Below are positions 8,052 to 16,426 of a stretch of 64,000 nt of DNA, piece by piece. The notes under the pieces are model-generated. The model did not search any database and was not told the origin of the DNA. It saw only the letters and a list, made by a program, of their open reading frames with translations. Position numbers and translations under genes: made by a program. Location of the stretch: contig JACKCM010000003.1 in assembly GCA_020634035.1 (NCBI GenBank), positions 744,001 to 808,000 on the forward strand, given 5' to 3'. Source of the stretch: Candidatus Obscuribacterales bacterium (GTDB taxonomy: Bacteria > Cyanobacteriota > Vampirovibrionia > Obscuribacterales > Obscuribacteraceae). Position 1 is the stretch's first letter, and the number at the start of each line of letters is the position of its first letter.

Positions 8052-8800
8052 TGAACACTAAAAAACTGGAGATCTTCTGTGATTTCGACGGTACCATAAC
8101 CGTCGGTGATACCGTCGATCTTTTGCTGGAGAAACTGGCGCTTCCTGAATGGGAAGCGCTGGAAGAACTCTGGCAAAAGGGCGAGATCAGCTCAGGAGAA
8201 TGCATGACCAAGCAGATCGCCCTTATTCAAGGGGGCTGGCCTGCGGTAGAGAAGGTCCTGGACACTGTGGCAGTCGACCGGGGTCTTGCCTCTTTTGTGG
8301 TCTGGTGTCGGCAGCAGAACATTGCTTTCAATATCGTCAGCGATGGTCTCGACCAAGTGATCAAAAAGCTGTTGACCAGAGAGAAAGTGTCTGTCGATGC
8401 ACTATGGTCCAATCATCTGATTGAAGCAGAGGACGGTAGCCTCTCCCTCGAAATTCCAGCAAGAGAGCATCGGGTTGTTTGCGAAACCGGACGCTGCAAA
8501 TGCCAGGTGCTCGACATGGCAGGCTCAGACAAACTGAAAGTGGTTATCGGTGACGGTCGCAGCGACTATTGCTGGGCTCGCAACGCCGATATCCTCTTTG
8601 CCAAGGATAGCCTGCTCAACCACTGCCTCAAGCAAGGCATTCCTTGCATACCCTACGAAAGCCTGGTCGAAGTAAGGGTTGCGTTGCAAGACATGCTCTT
8701 GACCGATAGCGAGAGCATGGGAATCACAGAAGAACAAGATACGGAGCACTACATCGGGACGCCGACCACCTGGGGAGGTGCCCAGGTTATCACCGGCTAA
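8051..8800 (+). CDS. HAD-superfamily phosphatase (MtnX/SerB-like)
   Basis: The 249-residue protein has HAD motif I in FCDFDGTITVGDT (nucleophile and general acid Asp), motif II Ser/Thr in NIVSDGLD, and motif IV in VVIGDGRSDYCWA. The layout matches the MtnX/phosphoserine-phosphatase-like branch, whose members dephosphorylate small metabolites. The ATG at 8051 shares one base with the stop of the aminotransferase gene (TGATG), a sign of translational coupling, so I prefer it to the TTG three bases upstream. No other methionine-salvage genes are adjacent, so an MtnX role is not supported; a phosphorylated intermediate of this operon's pathway is the more likely substrate. Confidence 0.85.
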   Translation: MNTKKLEIFCDFDGTITVGDTVDLLLEKLALPEWEALEELWQKGEISSGECMTKQIALIQGGWPAVEKVLDTVAVDRGLASFVVWCRQQNIAFNIVSDGLDQVIKKLLTREKVSVDALWSNHLIEAEDGSLSLEIPAREHRVVCETGRCKCQVLDMAGSDKLKVVIGDGRSDYCWARNADILFAKDSLLNHCLKQGIPCIPYESLVEVRVALQDMLLTDSESMGITEEQDTEHYIGTPTTWGGAQVITG

Positions 8801-8809
8801 CTACTGGTT

Positions 8810-10258
8810 ATGGCAAAGACTGGAATTTTATTGCTACATGGACTGACCGGAATGCCTTCCGAGATGAGACCCGTGCAGCGATATTTCGAAGATCTTGGCT
8901 ATCAGACCGAGGCACCATTGCTGGCCGGCCACGGTGGCGACCATCATGACCTGATTGCCACTCAGTGGATAGACTGGGTAGCCAGCGCCCGTGAAGCGCT
9001 GGAAAATCTTCTGACCCGCACTGACAAAGTTGTGGTTATGGGACTTTCTATGGGAGGCACCATCGGCGCGCTTCTTGCCCATGAAAAAGGAGACAAGGTA
9101 GCCGGAGTGGTGATGCTCTCTCCAACGCTATGTTATGACGGCTCGAATCTGGATAACTTATTTCACCAGAAGTTTCTCAAGAGTCAGTTCTTGAGAGACG
9201 TCTGTCACTTTTTCGTTGCCACCGTTCCCTTGGTGGGCGAGAGATGCTACTGGACAGAGACGCCACCCTATGGGCTCAAAGACGAAAGATTGCAAGCGAA
9301 AATAACCCGCTCGGTAGAAGAAGCGAAAGCCGGAGGCAATACAAAATTCGGTCTGTTCCGGACCTATTTCGCCTCTCTGCATCAGATGAAGCTTCTCACC
9401 GACAAATTTCGCAGTATCGCCGCCGATATCACTAGCCCGGCTCTGGTGATTCACAGCTTCGAAGATACTCTCGCCAGCTTCGCCAACGCCACCAACACTT
9501 TTCAGATTCTGGGCAGCACCGACAAACGTCTTGTCGGCCTAACCGGATGCGATCATGTGATGACCCTCGATTTAAAACGAGATCAAGTATGTGAGCTGGC
9601 CGGCGCCTTTACCAAAAGGATCTGCGGACAAGAGAGTGAGTCGATATCTGCATCTTTGGCAGATGCGGCTGCAATGACAGATGAAGGTATCGCAGCCGCT
9701 GCGACTGCAATGACAGAAGAAGATATAGCAGCAGCGGCCGCTTTTGACAAGAATAAAAGGCGCATAGAAGCTCGCGCCAGAGCCCGCAAGAACAAGCTGG
9801 TACCAGAAGGACTGACCATAGAGCTCTGTCATCATCTCTGCGACGAATCGGCTCACAACTGGAGTTTCACCACTCATGAACACTGTCGATTCTTAGATCA
9901 CCAGCAGGATCTGCGTGCCCATATGGTGGTTAGATCAGGCGAGAAAATCCAGTCGATAACCCCTATATTTCTGACAGACCGCAAAAATATCATTTTAGGA
10001 TATCCCCATGATCGGTGGCACGAAGACCATGATTATCAGGTCGGCGAACACCAGACCATGACCTTGCTAAAAAACTTCCTGTCCAATCTCAAGCGCTCTA
10101 TGAAAGCGCGCAAAATCTGTTTAAAAGACGACACCGGTCGCTTTGTCGATCACAAAAAACAGAAACCCAGGCAAAAGCAAAAACCAGTGCAGAAACCATT
10201 GCAGAAACCAATAACCGAAGTAGAAGCAAAACAACTGGTATCGGCGAGGGCTGAATAA
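8810..10258 (+). CDS. Alpha/beta hydrolase fused to an uncharacterised C-terminal domain
   Basis: Residues 1 to about 265 are a carboxylesterase/monoacylglycerol-lipase-like alpha/beta hydrolase: oxyanion region LLLHGLTGMPSEM, nucleophile Ser80 in GLSMGGT, acid in HSFEDT, His in GCDHVM. An Ala-rich linker follows with a short tandem repeat (MTDEGIAAA / MTEEDIAAA), then a second domain of about 130 residues rich in His and Cys (for example ELCHHLCDESAHNW and HEHCRFLDHQQDL) that I cannot assign, and a Lys/Gln/Pro tail. Normal family members are about 250 residues, so this is a fusion. It could release or transfer an acyl group in the operon's pathway. Operon gene 3, 9 bases after gene 2. Confidence 0.82.
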   Translation: MAKTGILLLHGLTGMPSEMRPVQRYFEDLGYQTEAPLLAGHGGDHHDLIATQWIDWVASAREALENLLTRTDKVVVMGLSMGGTIGALLAHEKGDKVAGVVMLSPTLCYDGSNLDNLFHQKFLKSQFLRDVCHFFVATVPLVGERCYWTETPPYGLKDERLQAKITRSVEEAKAGGNTKFGLFRTYFASLHQMKLLTDKFRSIAADITSPALVIHSFEDTLASFANATNTFQILGSTDKRLVGLTGCDHVMTLDLKRDQVCELAGAFTKRICGQESESISASLADAAAMTDEGIAAAATAMTEEDIAAAAAFDKNKRRIEARARARKNKLVPEGLTIELCHHLCDESAHNWSFTTHEHCRFLDHQQDLRAHMVVRSGEKIQSITPIFLTDRKNIILGYPHDRWHEDHDYQVGEHQTMTLLKNFLSNLKRSMKARKICLKDDTGRFVDHKKQKPRQKQKPVQKPLQKPITEVEAKQLVSARAE

Positions 10259-10259
10259 A

Positions 10260-11402
10260 ATGATCGAATCGACATACACAGCCACAGATAGATCTCGTGC
10301 CAGGGCGACAAGAAGCGCTAGCACCTTAAACAGCCTGGAGCCACCATCGCTGCCCGAGGCTTTCTACCAGAATCCGCCAGAAGGTTTTCGCGCTCTAAAA
10401 ATCGCCACTTCTAACGGTGACACAGCTCCTGCATTTTTCGCCGACTTCGACATCCTCACCACCCTCGACGACGAGCACCGATGGATAATCGACCTGCTGG
10501 CTAAGGTAAAAGCCTCCGGGCTTACCACCATGCCGACTCTTTTCGCCGGCACCACCGTAACCGAATACACGGGCTATCCGCACCTCAATGAAAAGGGCTG
10601 CAGCGAATATGTCGAAAAGCTGGTAGAAGAAGCTTTAGATCGCAAAGCCAGCCTTCTCATTATCAAAGACCTGCCCCAGAACTCACCTCTGTTGTCGAAG
10701 GAAGAGAATCTCATAGCCGACAGAATCATGGATATCTGCGCCGCGGACAAACGCTTTCTGGTGGTGGAAGGTCAGGCTCTCGCCTATGTTCCCATCGACT
10801 TTGCCACCATAGATGAATATCTTTCTCGCTCCGGCAAGAAGACCAGAAAAGACCTGCGCCGCAAAATCCGCTCCCGCGCAAATCTGCAAGTAGAAGCAGC
10901 GCCGACCGGCAGAATTTTTCATGACCAGAGCCTGCTCAATCAAATGTACGAACAGTACCTAAACGTCTACAACCAGAGCCAATATCACTTCGACAAACTC
11001 AGTCGTCGATTCTTCGAAGAGATCCTGACCAACGGCAAAAATGGTGGCATCGTCTTCATCTATAAAGACAACGACGGCGATATCATCGGGTACAACATCT
11101 GCTTCGAGCACAACAACATGCTCGTCGACAAATATGTCGGCTTCGAATATCCCGCCGCCCGGGATGCCAATCTTTATTTTGTAAGCTGGTTCCATAATCT
11201 CGAATACTGCCTCGAGAGAGGACTCAGCCACTATATCGCCGGCTGGACAGACCCTGCTGTCAAAGCTTATCTAGGTGCTTCTTTCACCTCGACCCGCCAC
11301 GCCGTCTTTATACGCAACTCTCTACTGAGAGCCATTCTTCAACCGTTCAAAAAGTGCTTCGAAAACGACAGCACTTTTGGAGAATCCGGAGGTAAATCCT
11401 GA
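10260..11402 (+). CDS. GNAT/FemAB-like acyl- or aminoacyl-transferase (peptidogalycan-type)
   Basis: The 380-residue protein resembles the 'peptidogalycan biosynthesis/recognition' and BioF2-like GNAT families. The basic helix SGKKTRKDLRRKIRSRANLQ, the aromatic MYEQYLNVYNQSQYHFDKL segment and the later IIGYNICFEHNNMLVDKYVG strand pair fit a double-GNAT fold. The stretch FVSWFHNLEYCLERGLSHY followed by AGWTDPAVKAYLGAS is typical of the CoA or aminoacyl-binding half. Relatives transfer acyl or aminoacyl groups to amines; the substrate here is unknown. The start lies one base after the upstream stop, and its own stop overlaps the next start (TGATG). Confidence 0.75.
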   Translation: MIESTYTATDRSRARATRSASTLNSLEPPSLPEAFYQNPPEGFRALKIATSNGDTAPAFFADFDILTTLDDEHRWIIDLLAKVKASGLTTMPTLFAGTTVTEYTGYPHLNEKGCSEYVEKLVEEALDRKASLLIIKDLPQNSPLLSKEENLIADRIMDICAADKRFLVVEGQALAYVPIDFATIDEYLSRSGKKTRKDLRRKIRSRANLQVEAAPTGRIFHDQSLLNQMYEQYLNVYNQSQYHFDKLSRRFFEEILTNGKNGGIVFIYKDNDGDIIGYNICFEHNNMLVDKYVGFEYPAARDANLYFVSWFHNLEYCLERGLSHYIAGWTDPAVKAYLGASFTSTRHAVFIRNSLLRAILQPFKKCFENDSTFGESGGKS

Positions 11403-11761
11403 TGACACCAGAAGCCACCACCCTGTGGATTCTAACCCTGGTCTTCGATACCTTTGGTCAACTCGCGCTCAAAGCCGCCGCCGTCACCGATGGTGACACC
11501 GACGGACTGGATCGCTGGCAGACTATGGCCAAGCAAAAATGGATCTGGCTCGGCGTCGCCGCCTATGTGGTCGAGTTCTTTGTCTGGCTGGCATTTCTCT
11601 CTATGGTTCCGCTCGCCCAGGGTGTTCTGGTGGGCTCGGTCAATATCCTCACCGTGCAGCTCGGTGGCAGGATCTTCTTCAAAGAGCTGCTCACTCCCAA
11701 ACGCATCCTGGCATCGGCGATGGTGGCAGGCGGTGTGGCGCTGGTAGGCTGGGCAGGCTAA
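11402..11761 (+). CDS. SMR/EamA-type small membrane transporter subunit 1
   Basis: The 119-residue protein has four membrane helices, the size of a small multidrug resistance or ArnE-like half-transporter. It shows the polar first helix with FDTFGQLALKAAA, the basic WQTMAKQKWIWLG loop, helix 3 with AFLSMVPLAQGVLVGSVNI, and a Gly-rich last helix. The equivalent FDTLAQVSFKFAA motif is present in the next gene, so the two are homologous and probably heterodimerise as in ArnE/ArnF. Translational coupling on both sides (one-base overlaps). A role in flipping or exporting the operon's product is inferred. Confidence 0.82.
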   Translation: MTPEATTLWILTLVFDTFGQLALKAAAVTDGDTDGLDRWQTMAKQKWIWLGVAAYVVEFFVWLAFLSMVPLAQGVLVGSVNILTVQLGGRIFFKELLTPKRILASAMVAGGVALVGWAG

Positions 11762-12216
11762 TGGCAAAATTCTATATAATCGGCTTTCTAATACTACTGA
11801 CCTTCGACACTCTTGCCCAGGTCAGCTTCAAGTTCGCCGCCACCAATACAGCACCAGCCACCCTCGACTTTCTCTGGATCCTGAGCGTTCTAAAAGAGAA
11901 GTGGGCATACATGTCTCTGGTCGGCTACATAGGCGCCTTCGTCACCTGGATGACCCTTCTCAAACATGCTCCGGTCGGTCCCGCCTTCGCCGCCTCCCAC
12001 CTGGAAATCGTCACGGTGATGCTCTTCTCTTTCTTCTTTCTGGGAGAGCATCTCTCGCCGCTTCAGATATTCGGCAGTCTTCTGATTATAGGAGGCATCA
12101 TCGTCTTCGCCATGGCCGAAGCGGATCTGAACACCGAAGAGTCTGCTTCCGACAAAGACGGCTCTATAAAAGAAGAAGTAAGGGAGACCGTCACAATCGG
12201 TCAGGAGTCCAAGTAA
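11761..12216 (+). CDS. SMR/EamA-type small membrane transporter subunit 2
   Basis: The start is the ATG overlapping the stop of subunit 1 by one base (TAATG), giving 151 residues. Four helices carry FDTLAQVSFKFAA, a membrane-interface loop, TLLKHAPVGPAFAASHLEIV and a Gly/Ile-rich last helix (FGSLLIIGGIIVF), followed by an acidic tail of about 30 residues. It is homologous to the preceding gene; the tail is the main difference. Paired SMR genes of this kind (EmrE-like pairs, ArnE/ArnF) work as heterodimers exporting amines or flipping lipid-linked amino sugars. The partner and substrate assignment is inference from this pairing. Confidence 0.82.
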   Translation: MAKFYIIGFLILLTFDTLAQVSFKFAATNTAPATLDFLWILSVLKEKWAYMSLVGYIGAFVTWMTLLKHAPVGPAFAASHLEIVTVMLFSFFFLGEHLSPLQIFGSLLIIGGIIVFAMAEADLNTEESASDKDGSIKEEVRETVTIGQESK

Positions 12217-12217
12217 T

Positions 12218-13492
12218 ATGCGCGAGTTGCCCCCCACTGCCGGCATGCCTTTAGTGTGGTCGGATTTCTTCCACGCCGGAGAAAGGTTAGAAGACGGGCT
12301 CTCCCGCTTCTTGTCCATTCCGATATCGGCGGTGCTCTCCTCGGGCACGGCATCTCTGGTGGTTGCGCTGGAAACTCTGAAGCGCCTCCATCCAGAGCGC
12401 AAACAGGTAATTATCCCAGGTTATACCTGCCCGCTTGTAGCGCTGGCCGCAGCCCAGGCCGGGCTAAAAATAATAGTCTGCGATCTTTTGCCAGACTCTA
12501 TCGACCTCGACCCGAATCAACTGAGAAGCCTCCTGAACAAAGAGACCCTGGCGGTTATCCCGGCGCATCTAGGTGGCTTGCCCTGCGACCTGACCACGGT
12601 AGTTAAGCTAGCCAGAGCCAATGGCGCCAAGGTGATAGAAGACTGCGCCCAGGCCCTTGGTGCCACCATCAAAGGACGCTCCATAGGACTGGCCGGAGAT
12701 ATTGGCATATTCAGCCTGACCGTCGGCAAAGGTCTCAGCATTTACGAGGGCGGATTTATAATCGCCCGAGAAGAGCGAATGAGAGCCGCCCTGTATGAAA
12801 CTCTGGAGAGCATGAATCTGCACGCTACCGGAGCACAATACGACTATTCTTTCAGCACGGAAGAGCTGAATATGCTCGGTCATTTGATAGGCTACAGAAT
12901 GCTGTACAATCCAGCCGGTCTCAGCATCGTATATGGTGACAATCTCAAAAAAGAACTGAAAGCCGGCAACGTAGAAGCGGCTATCGGTGACGTCTTCTCC
13001 CGAGAAATTGCCGTAAGACCGGTGGGCGAGCTGAGAAAGAACATCGGCGCCAGTGCGCTAAAACGCCTGCCCCAATTTCTGGCGGACAACAGAGCGCGAG
13101 GTCTTGCCCGGGCGCAAAAACTGAGCGCCTATGCCGAACGCGGCTTAAAAATACTGCAACCCCAGCAAAACACCGATGGCACCTGGCCGTTTCTGATGCT
13201 GCTCTTCGAAGATGAAGCGACTTGCAACCAGGCTCTCGACCGACTGTGGACCAGGGGGCTGGGCGTGACCAGACTGTTCGCCTCTCAGATAAACGGCTAC
13301 AGCTACCTGGCTGATATCTTGCCGGATAATCCTGTTCCAAACGCAGCGTCTTTTGCAAGGCGTTGTCTGACGATATCAAATAGCGTCATGGTTCAAGATC
13401 GAGACTTCGACAAGATACTGAGCGCAATCGAACCGCTTTTGAAAACGGTCGGTCAAAAACAGGGCGACGCCGATCTAGTCTCCAGAACCTGA
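12218..13492 (+). CDS. DegT/DnrJ/EryC1/StrS-family PLP aminotransferase
   Basis: The 424-residue protein belongs to the sugar/aminocyclitol aminotransferase family. Landmarks are SSGTASLVVALE (PLP phosphate cup), VIIPGYTCPLVALA, IEDCAQALGA (Asp contacting the pyridine N) and SLTVGKGLSIYEGG with the Schiff-base Lys. Family members make amino sugars for O-antigens, glycolipids and antibiotics. It is the last gene of the operon, two bases after the SMR subunit. Its 3' end overlaps the convergent acidic-tail protein gene by 18 bases. With a class III aminotransferase in the same operon, the product likely carries at least two amine functions; that is inference. Confidence 0.87.
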   Translation: MRELPPTAGMPLVWSDFFHAGERLEDGLSRFLSIPISAVLSSGTASLVVALETLKRLHPERKQVIIPGYTCPLVALAAAQAGLKIIVCDLLPDSIDLDPNQLRSLLNKETLAVIPAHLGGLPCDLTTVVKLARANGAKVIEDCAQALGATIKGRSIGLAGDIGIFSLTVGKGLSIYEGGFIIAREERMRAALYETLESMNLHATGAQYDYSFSTEELNMLGHLIGYRMLYNPAGLSIVYGDNLKKELKAGNVEAAIGDVFSREIAVRPVGELRKNIGASALKRLPQFLADNRARGLARAQKLSAYAERGLKILQPQQNTDGTWPFLMLLFEDEATCNQALDRLWTRGLGVTRLFASQINGYSYLADILPDNPVPNAASFARRCLTISNSVMVQDRDFDKILSAIEPLLKTVGQKQGDADLVSRT

Positions 13493-15025
13493 TTCCGCTT
13501 CGGAGTCAGAATCGGAATCAGAGCCAGAATCAGAATCGGAATCTGAATCAGAAACCGGTCCGTCCGGAGAATCCGCATCTGGCTCGGCAGCATCAGGAGA
13601 AGTCTCTCCACTAGCCGGTTCACCTTCGGAGCTGACCGGGTCACTCTCATCTCGGTTCTCGGCAGTGGCATCAGCCTCTCCGGAATCAGAGTCCAACTTA
13701 ACCGCATCCATATGCTCTGCCATCATCGCTTCGCTTCGCGCTTCATGGCTGAGGCCGGTTTTGACCTCGACAGCGTTATCAATCACCTTTTCGGCAGCAT
13801 CTTGCTTATCGTCGTCGACGACTTTATCGGGCTTGGCAGCAACTTTTGCACCGTCATTGCCACTCTCGCCTGCACCTACTGTGGTGGCAGCAGGCTCTAG
13901 CACAGAGGTACCGAGAATCTCGGGCACTTGTTCTTGACCGGACATCTGCTTAACTACGGTTTCGCAAAAAGCCAACAATGCAGGGTTCTTAGAAAGTTTA
14001 GCAATCTGGTAGTACTCGAGAGCCATGTTCGACTTCTCAGAGATGACGCGACTGCGGCTGGCGAGCCTGCGATCTAAATAGAGCTCCCGCAGCATCTTAT
14101 CTTCTTCTGCACCACCGGTAGCCATCGTATAGAAGAACAACGCCACCTGCGAAGCCGGCGCCACGAATGTGGGTGACATCGATGCCACTCCCAGTGATGT
14201 CTTCACCACCCGGGAGGTAACCAAATAAAGCTTGGAGTGACCGTTGTACTTATGTACCTTTTTAACCACATCCTGAATGGTGGCATCGCGATCCTTGCAT
14301 GCCATCATAATAGACTTCTGTTTGTTCTTACGCTGGCTTATGGTCCAGAGCTTGCCGTCATAAACAGGGTGGCTATCGTCCACCTGGCTGGACCAGGATT
14401 TAAAATTATCGAGCGCTTTGTTTGCCGCCTCTTCTCCGACCAGCTCTTTGAGCTGCGCCATAGAACTCTCGAGCTGCGCAGCCTGCTCTTCGTCCTTGCT
14501 GCCCACCGCAGCCGCCATCTCCATGGCGCTGGAGAGCACCGCCAGCTCTGTGGCATCACGGTGTTCTTGCTGCAACCACTCTGCCGAGCCTTTGCTCTTC
14601 AGCTTCTGTTTCTCGTTGAGGATAACATCGCCGAATTCACTCGACGGCGAATCGCCTCGATAATAGAAAACATAGTTGAGAGCGTCCTTGGTCATTGCCA
14701 GGGCTTTTTGATGAATACGGTTATACTTTTTGACATGCTGGTCGTAGTGAGAGGCTTTGTCGCTACGGTCGAGAGCCACTTGCACCAGCTCATCGAGCAG
14801 ACCGGGTCGCTCCGGAACGGTCAGAACGACAGAAGACTCCAGCAGTTTGCCTTCGGCGTCTTTCTTGGGAGTTTCGACCTCTATTACAGCGTTTTCGGCT
14901 TCAAGTTCCGGTTCGACGTCCTTGGCATAGACACCCACGGAACAGGTGAAAGAGAGCAATAGAGCCATGGATACCAGGGTACTGAAACGCCTTGGCTTGG
15001 CGAAATTGCCAGGTGTACTAAGCAT
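13475..15025 (-). CDS. Exported protein with Ser-Asp repeat tail
   Basis: I choose the ATG at 15025 (MLSTPGNFAKPRRFS), which puts a signal peptide ending CSVGVYAKD at the N-terminus; an in-frame ATG at 15079 would add residues before it. The mature body (about residues 30-380) is helical and charged without a family I know. The last ~120 residues are disordered and acidic, ending in alternating Ser-Asp residues, coded by GAATCNGA-type repeats at 13495-13560. SD tails of this sort appear on surface proteins and as phospho-acceptor regions; no sorting signal follows. A secreted or periplasmic location is inferred. Confidence 0.72.
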   Translation of the reverse strand: MLSTPGNFAKPRRFSTLVSMALLLSFTCSVGVYAKDVEPELEAENAVIEVETPKKDAEGKLLESSVVLTVPERPGLLDELVQVALDRSDKASHYDQHVKKYNRIHQKALAMTKDALNYVFYYRGDSPSSEFGDVILNEKQKLKSKGSAEWLQQEHRDATELAVLSSAMEMAAAVGSKDEEQAAQLESSMAQLKELVGEEAANKALDNFKSWSSQVDDSHPVYDGKLWTISQRKNKQKSIMMACKDRDATIQDVVKKVHKYNGHSKLYLVTSRVVKTSLGVASMSPTFVAPASQVALFFYTMATGGAEEDKMLRELYLDRRLASRSRVISEKSNMALEYYQIAKLSKNPALLAFCETVVKQMSGQEQVPEILGTSVLEPAATTVGAGESGNDGAKVAAKPDKVVDDDKQDAAEKVIDNAVEVKTGLSHEARSEAMMAEHMDAVKLDSDSGEADATAENRDESDPVSSEGEPASGETSPDAAEPDADSPDGPVSDSDSDSDSGSDSDSDSEAESGSGD

Positions 15026-15194
15026 ATATTTGAAACCTGCTGTGCTGGAGCGAAGGGGATTATACCACGGCCCGGTCAATCGCCGGATAGCCCCATCAGT
15101 ACTGATCCGAGCAACCCTTGACAGGCACTAAAACCGACTCGATGATTAGATTTAGCACATCGATTTCCAAGGCTAAACAAAGACGAAATATCAA

Positions 15195-15707
15195 CTATTG
15201 ACCATGAAGCAATTTCATAACCAACGACTTGTATTCACTTTCCGAGAGTCCCTTATGATGTGCTACGGATAATGGATGTTCGCTAGGCTCTAAAGTGATT
15301 AATGGAATCGACCCGACCGGCTGGGTATGAACAAGTGTTTTCAGATTCAGCGTATCTGGAAATCCCGGCAGCCGATTCGAAAACCATCCAAAATATGGTG
15401 GCTCGGACTCGCGTCCGACGGTAGTCCACAGTTCCATTGATCGATCGAAGTTCTCGCTGCTCAAACTAACCCAGACATTGAGACTCAAAGGCTGCGGTAG
15501 ATCACTAACCGGAATTTCAAGGGCGCCTTTGACAAAGAACTTTTCATCATCGATCACACACACTGAACGCTGCAGTTCGCAACGTTCCGGGCGCTCTGCT
15601 TCAGGAATTTCAAATAGATAGTCAGGGCAGGGGACATCAAAAGCCATCTGACTTATATCATGCGCTTGTCCGCAGCTACTGCATTCGAGAAAAGTCAATT
15701 TGAACAC
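15195..15707 (-). CDS. DUF2199 family protein
   Basis: The 170-residue soluble protein matches the DUF2199 pattern as I know it: an N-terminal CSSCGQAHD knuckle, C-x-L/I-D followed by FFVKGALEIPV, then SLNVWVSLSSENF, EPPYFGWFSNRLP, LKTLVHTQ and LEPSEHPLSVAHHKG. The CxxC with following His suggests metal binding. The family has no established activity; members occur as isolated genes in many bacteria, as here. A basic C-terminal helix closes the protein. It is preceded by a short gap, not obviously in an operon with the gene at 15774 (66 bases away). Confidence 0.78.
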   Translation of the reverse strand: MFKLTFLECSSCGQAHDISQMAFDVPCPDYLFEIPEAERPERCELQRSVCVIDDEKFFVKGALEIPVSDLPQPLSLNVWVSLSSENFDRSMELWTTVGRESEPPYFGWFSNRLPGFPDTLNLKTLVHTQPVGSIPLITLEPSEHPLSVAHHKGLSESEYKSLVMKLLHGQ

Positions 15708-15773
15708 CCTCTCAGTTTGGTCGCCTAATGATACACATGTAGAGATATCTTTTGCAGGAATTTCACCGATAAC

Positions 15774-16229
15774 CTACTTCAGCTCCAGCATGGTCAAGAG
15801 CATTTCTTTGATGGACCTTGGCAAAATGTGGTCAACAACCTGATTTGCTTTTCTGCGGTCGAAAGTCTTGCTCTTTCTGAATTTTTTCGCAGCAGCGTCC
15901 TCGGTAAAAGTGAAGGCAAATCTCTCGCCCGAAACTTCATGAACCGTAAAGCCCTCGAAGCTTGTCACATAGCTTAGATGAACCCCGTCATCAGAACCTG
16001 TCAGCAGGACACCTTGCTCCATCAGATAGTCTCGCTTCGCTCTATCTAGCCTGGCAAATCTTTGCATATTTCTGTGAGTCAGAAGCTCCTGCCCGAACAA
16101 AGATTCGTAAAAGAGGGGCTCCAGAACAAAGTAGGCGCCAACTAATAGAGCCACCGCCCACAGTATCTTTATAATCGTGCTTTTCTTGAGGACCACTGGA
16201 CTGGAATCACTATTGTGCAAACAGAGCAC
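15774..16229 (-). CDS. Single-pass membrane protein of unknown function
   Basis: This 151-residue protein has one hydrophobic segment near residues 20-38 (IIKILWAVALLVGAYFVL) preceded by Lys residues, so the ~110-residue C-terminal part should lie outside the membrane. That part is mixed charged, with a repeated Lys/Arg-rich stretch (AAAKKFRKSKTFDRRK), and has no motif I recognise. An ATG downstream near the Lys-rich segment could be the real start. It lies 66 bases upstream of the DUF2199 gene on the same strand and may be co-transcribed with it. Confidence 0.6.
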   Translation of the reverse strand: MLCLHNSDSSPVVLKKSTIIKILWAVALLVGAYFVLEPLFYESLFGQELLTHRNMQRFARLDRAKRDYLMEQGVLLTGSDDGVHLSYVTSFEGFTVHEVSGERFAFTFTEDAAAKKFRKSKTFDRRKANQVVDHILPRSIKEMLLTMLELK

Positions 16230-16426
16230 CTATGATCTATTATGCCGCAAATGACTTAAATCAGATGACTATCCCAATCTCATTAAATAGAGCCCGACAG
16301 CCATAAATTCTCCGGATTTCCTCCAGGTTTACTCCATATTTTCTCCATACTGATTTGCTAAATTCGTCATAGCAGGCAAATTACTGTTAAATTCGTCTGC
16401 CGACAGTAGAATCCGAGGAAAATAAA

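Noticed and set aside
14237..14962. 241-codon open frame opposite the exported Ser-Asp tail protein
   Set aside because: No start signal or domain, and the minus-strand frame has a clear signal peptide.
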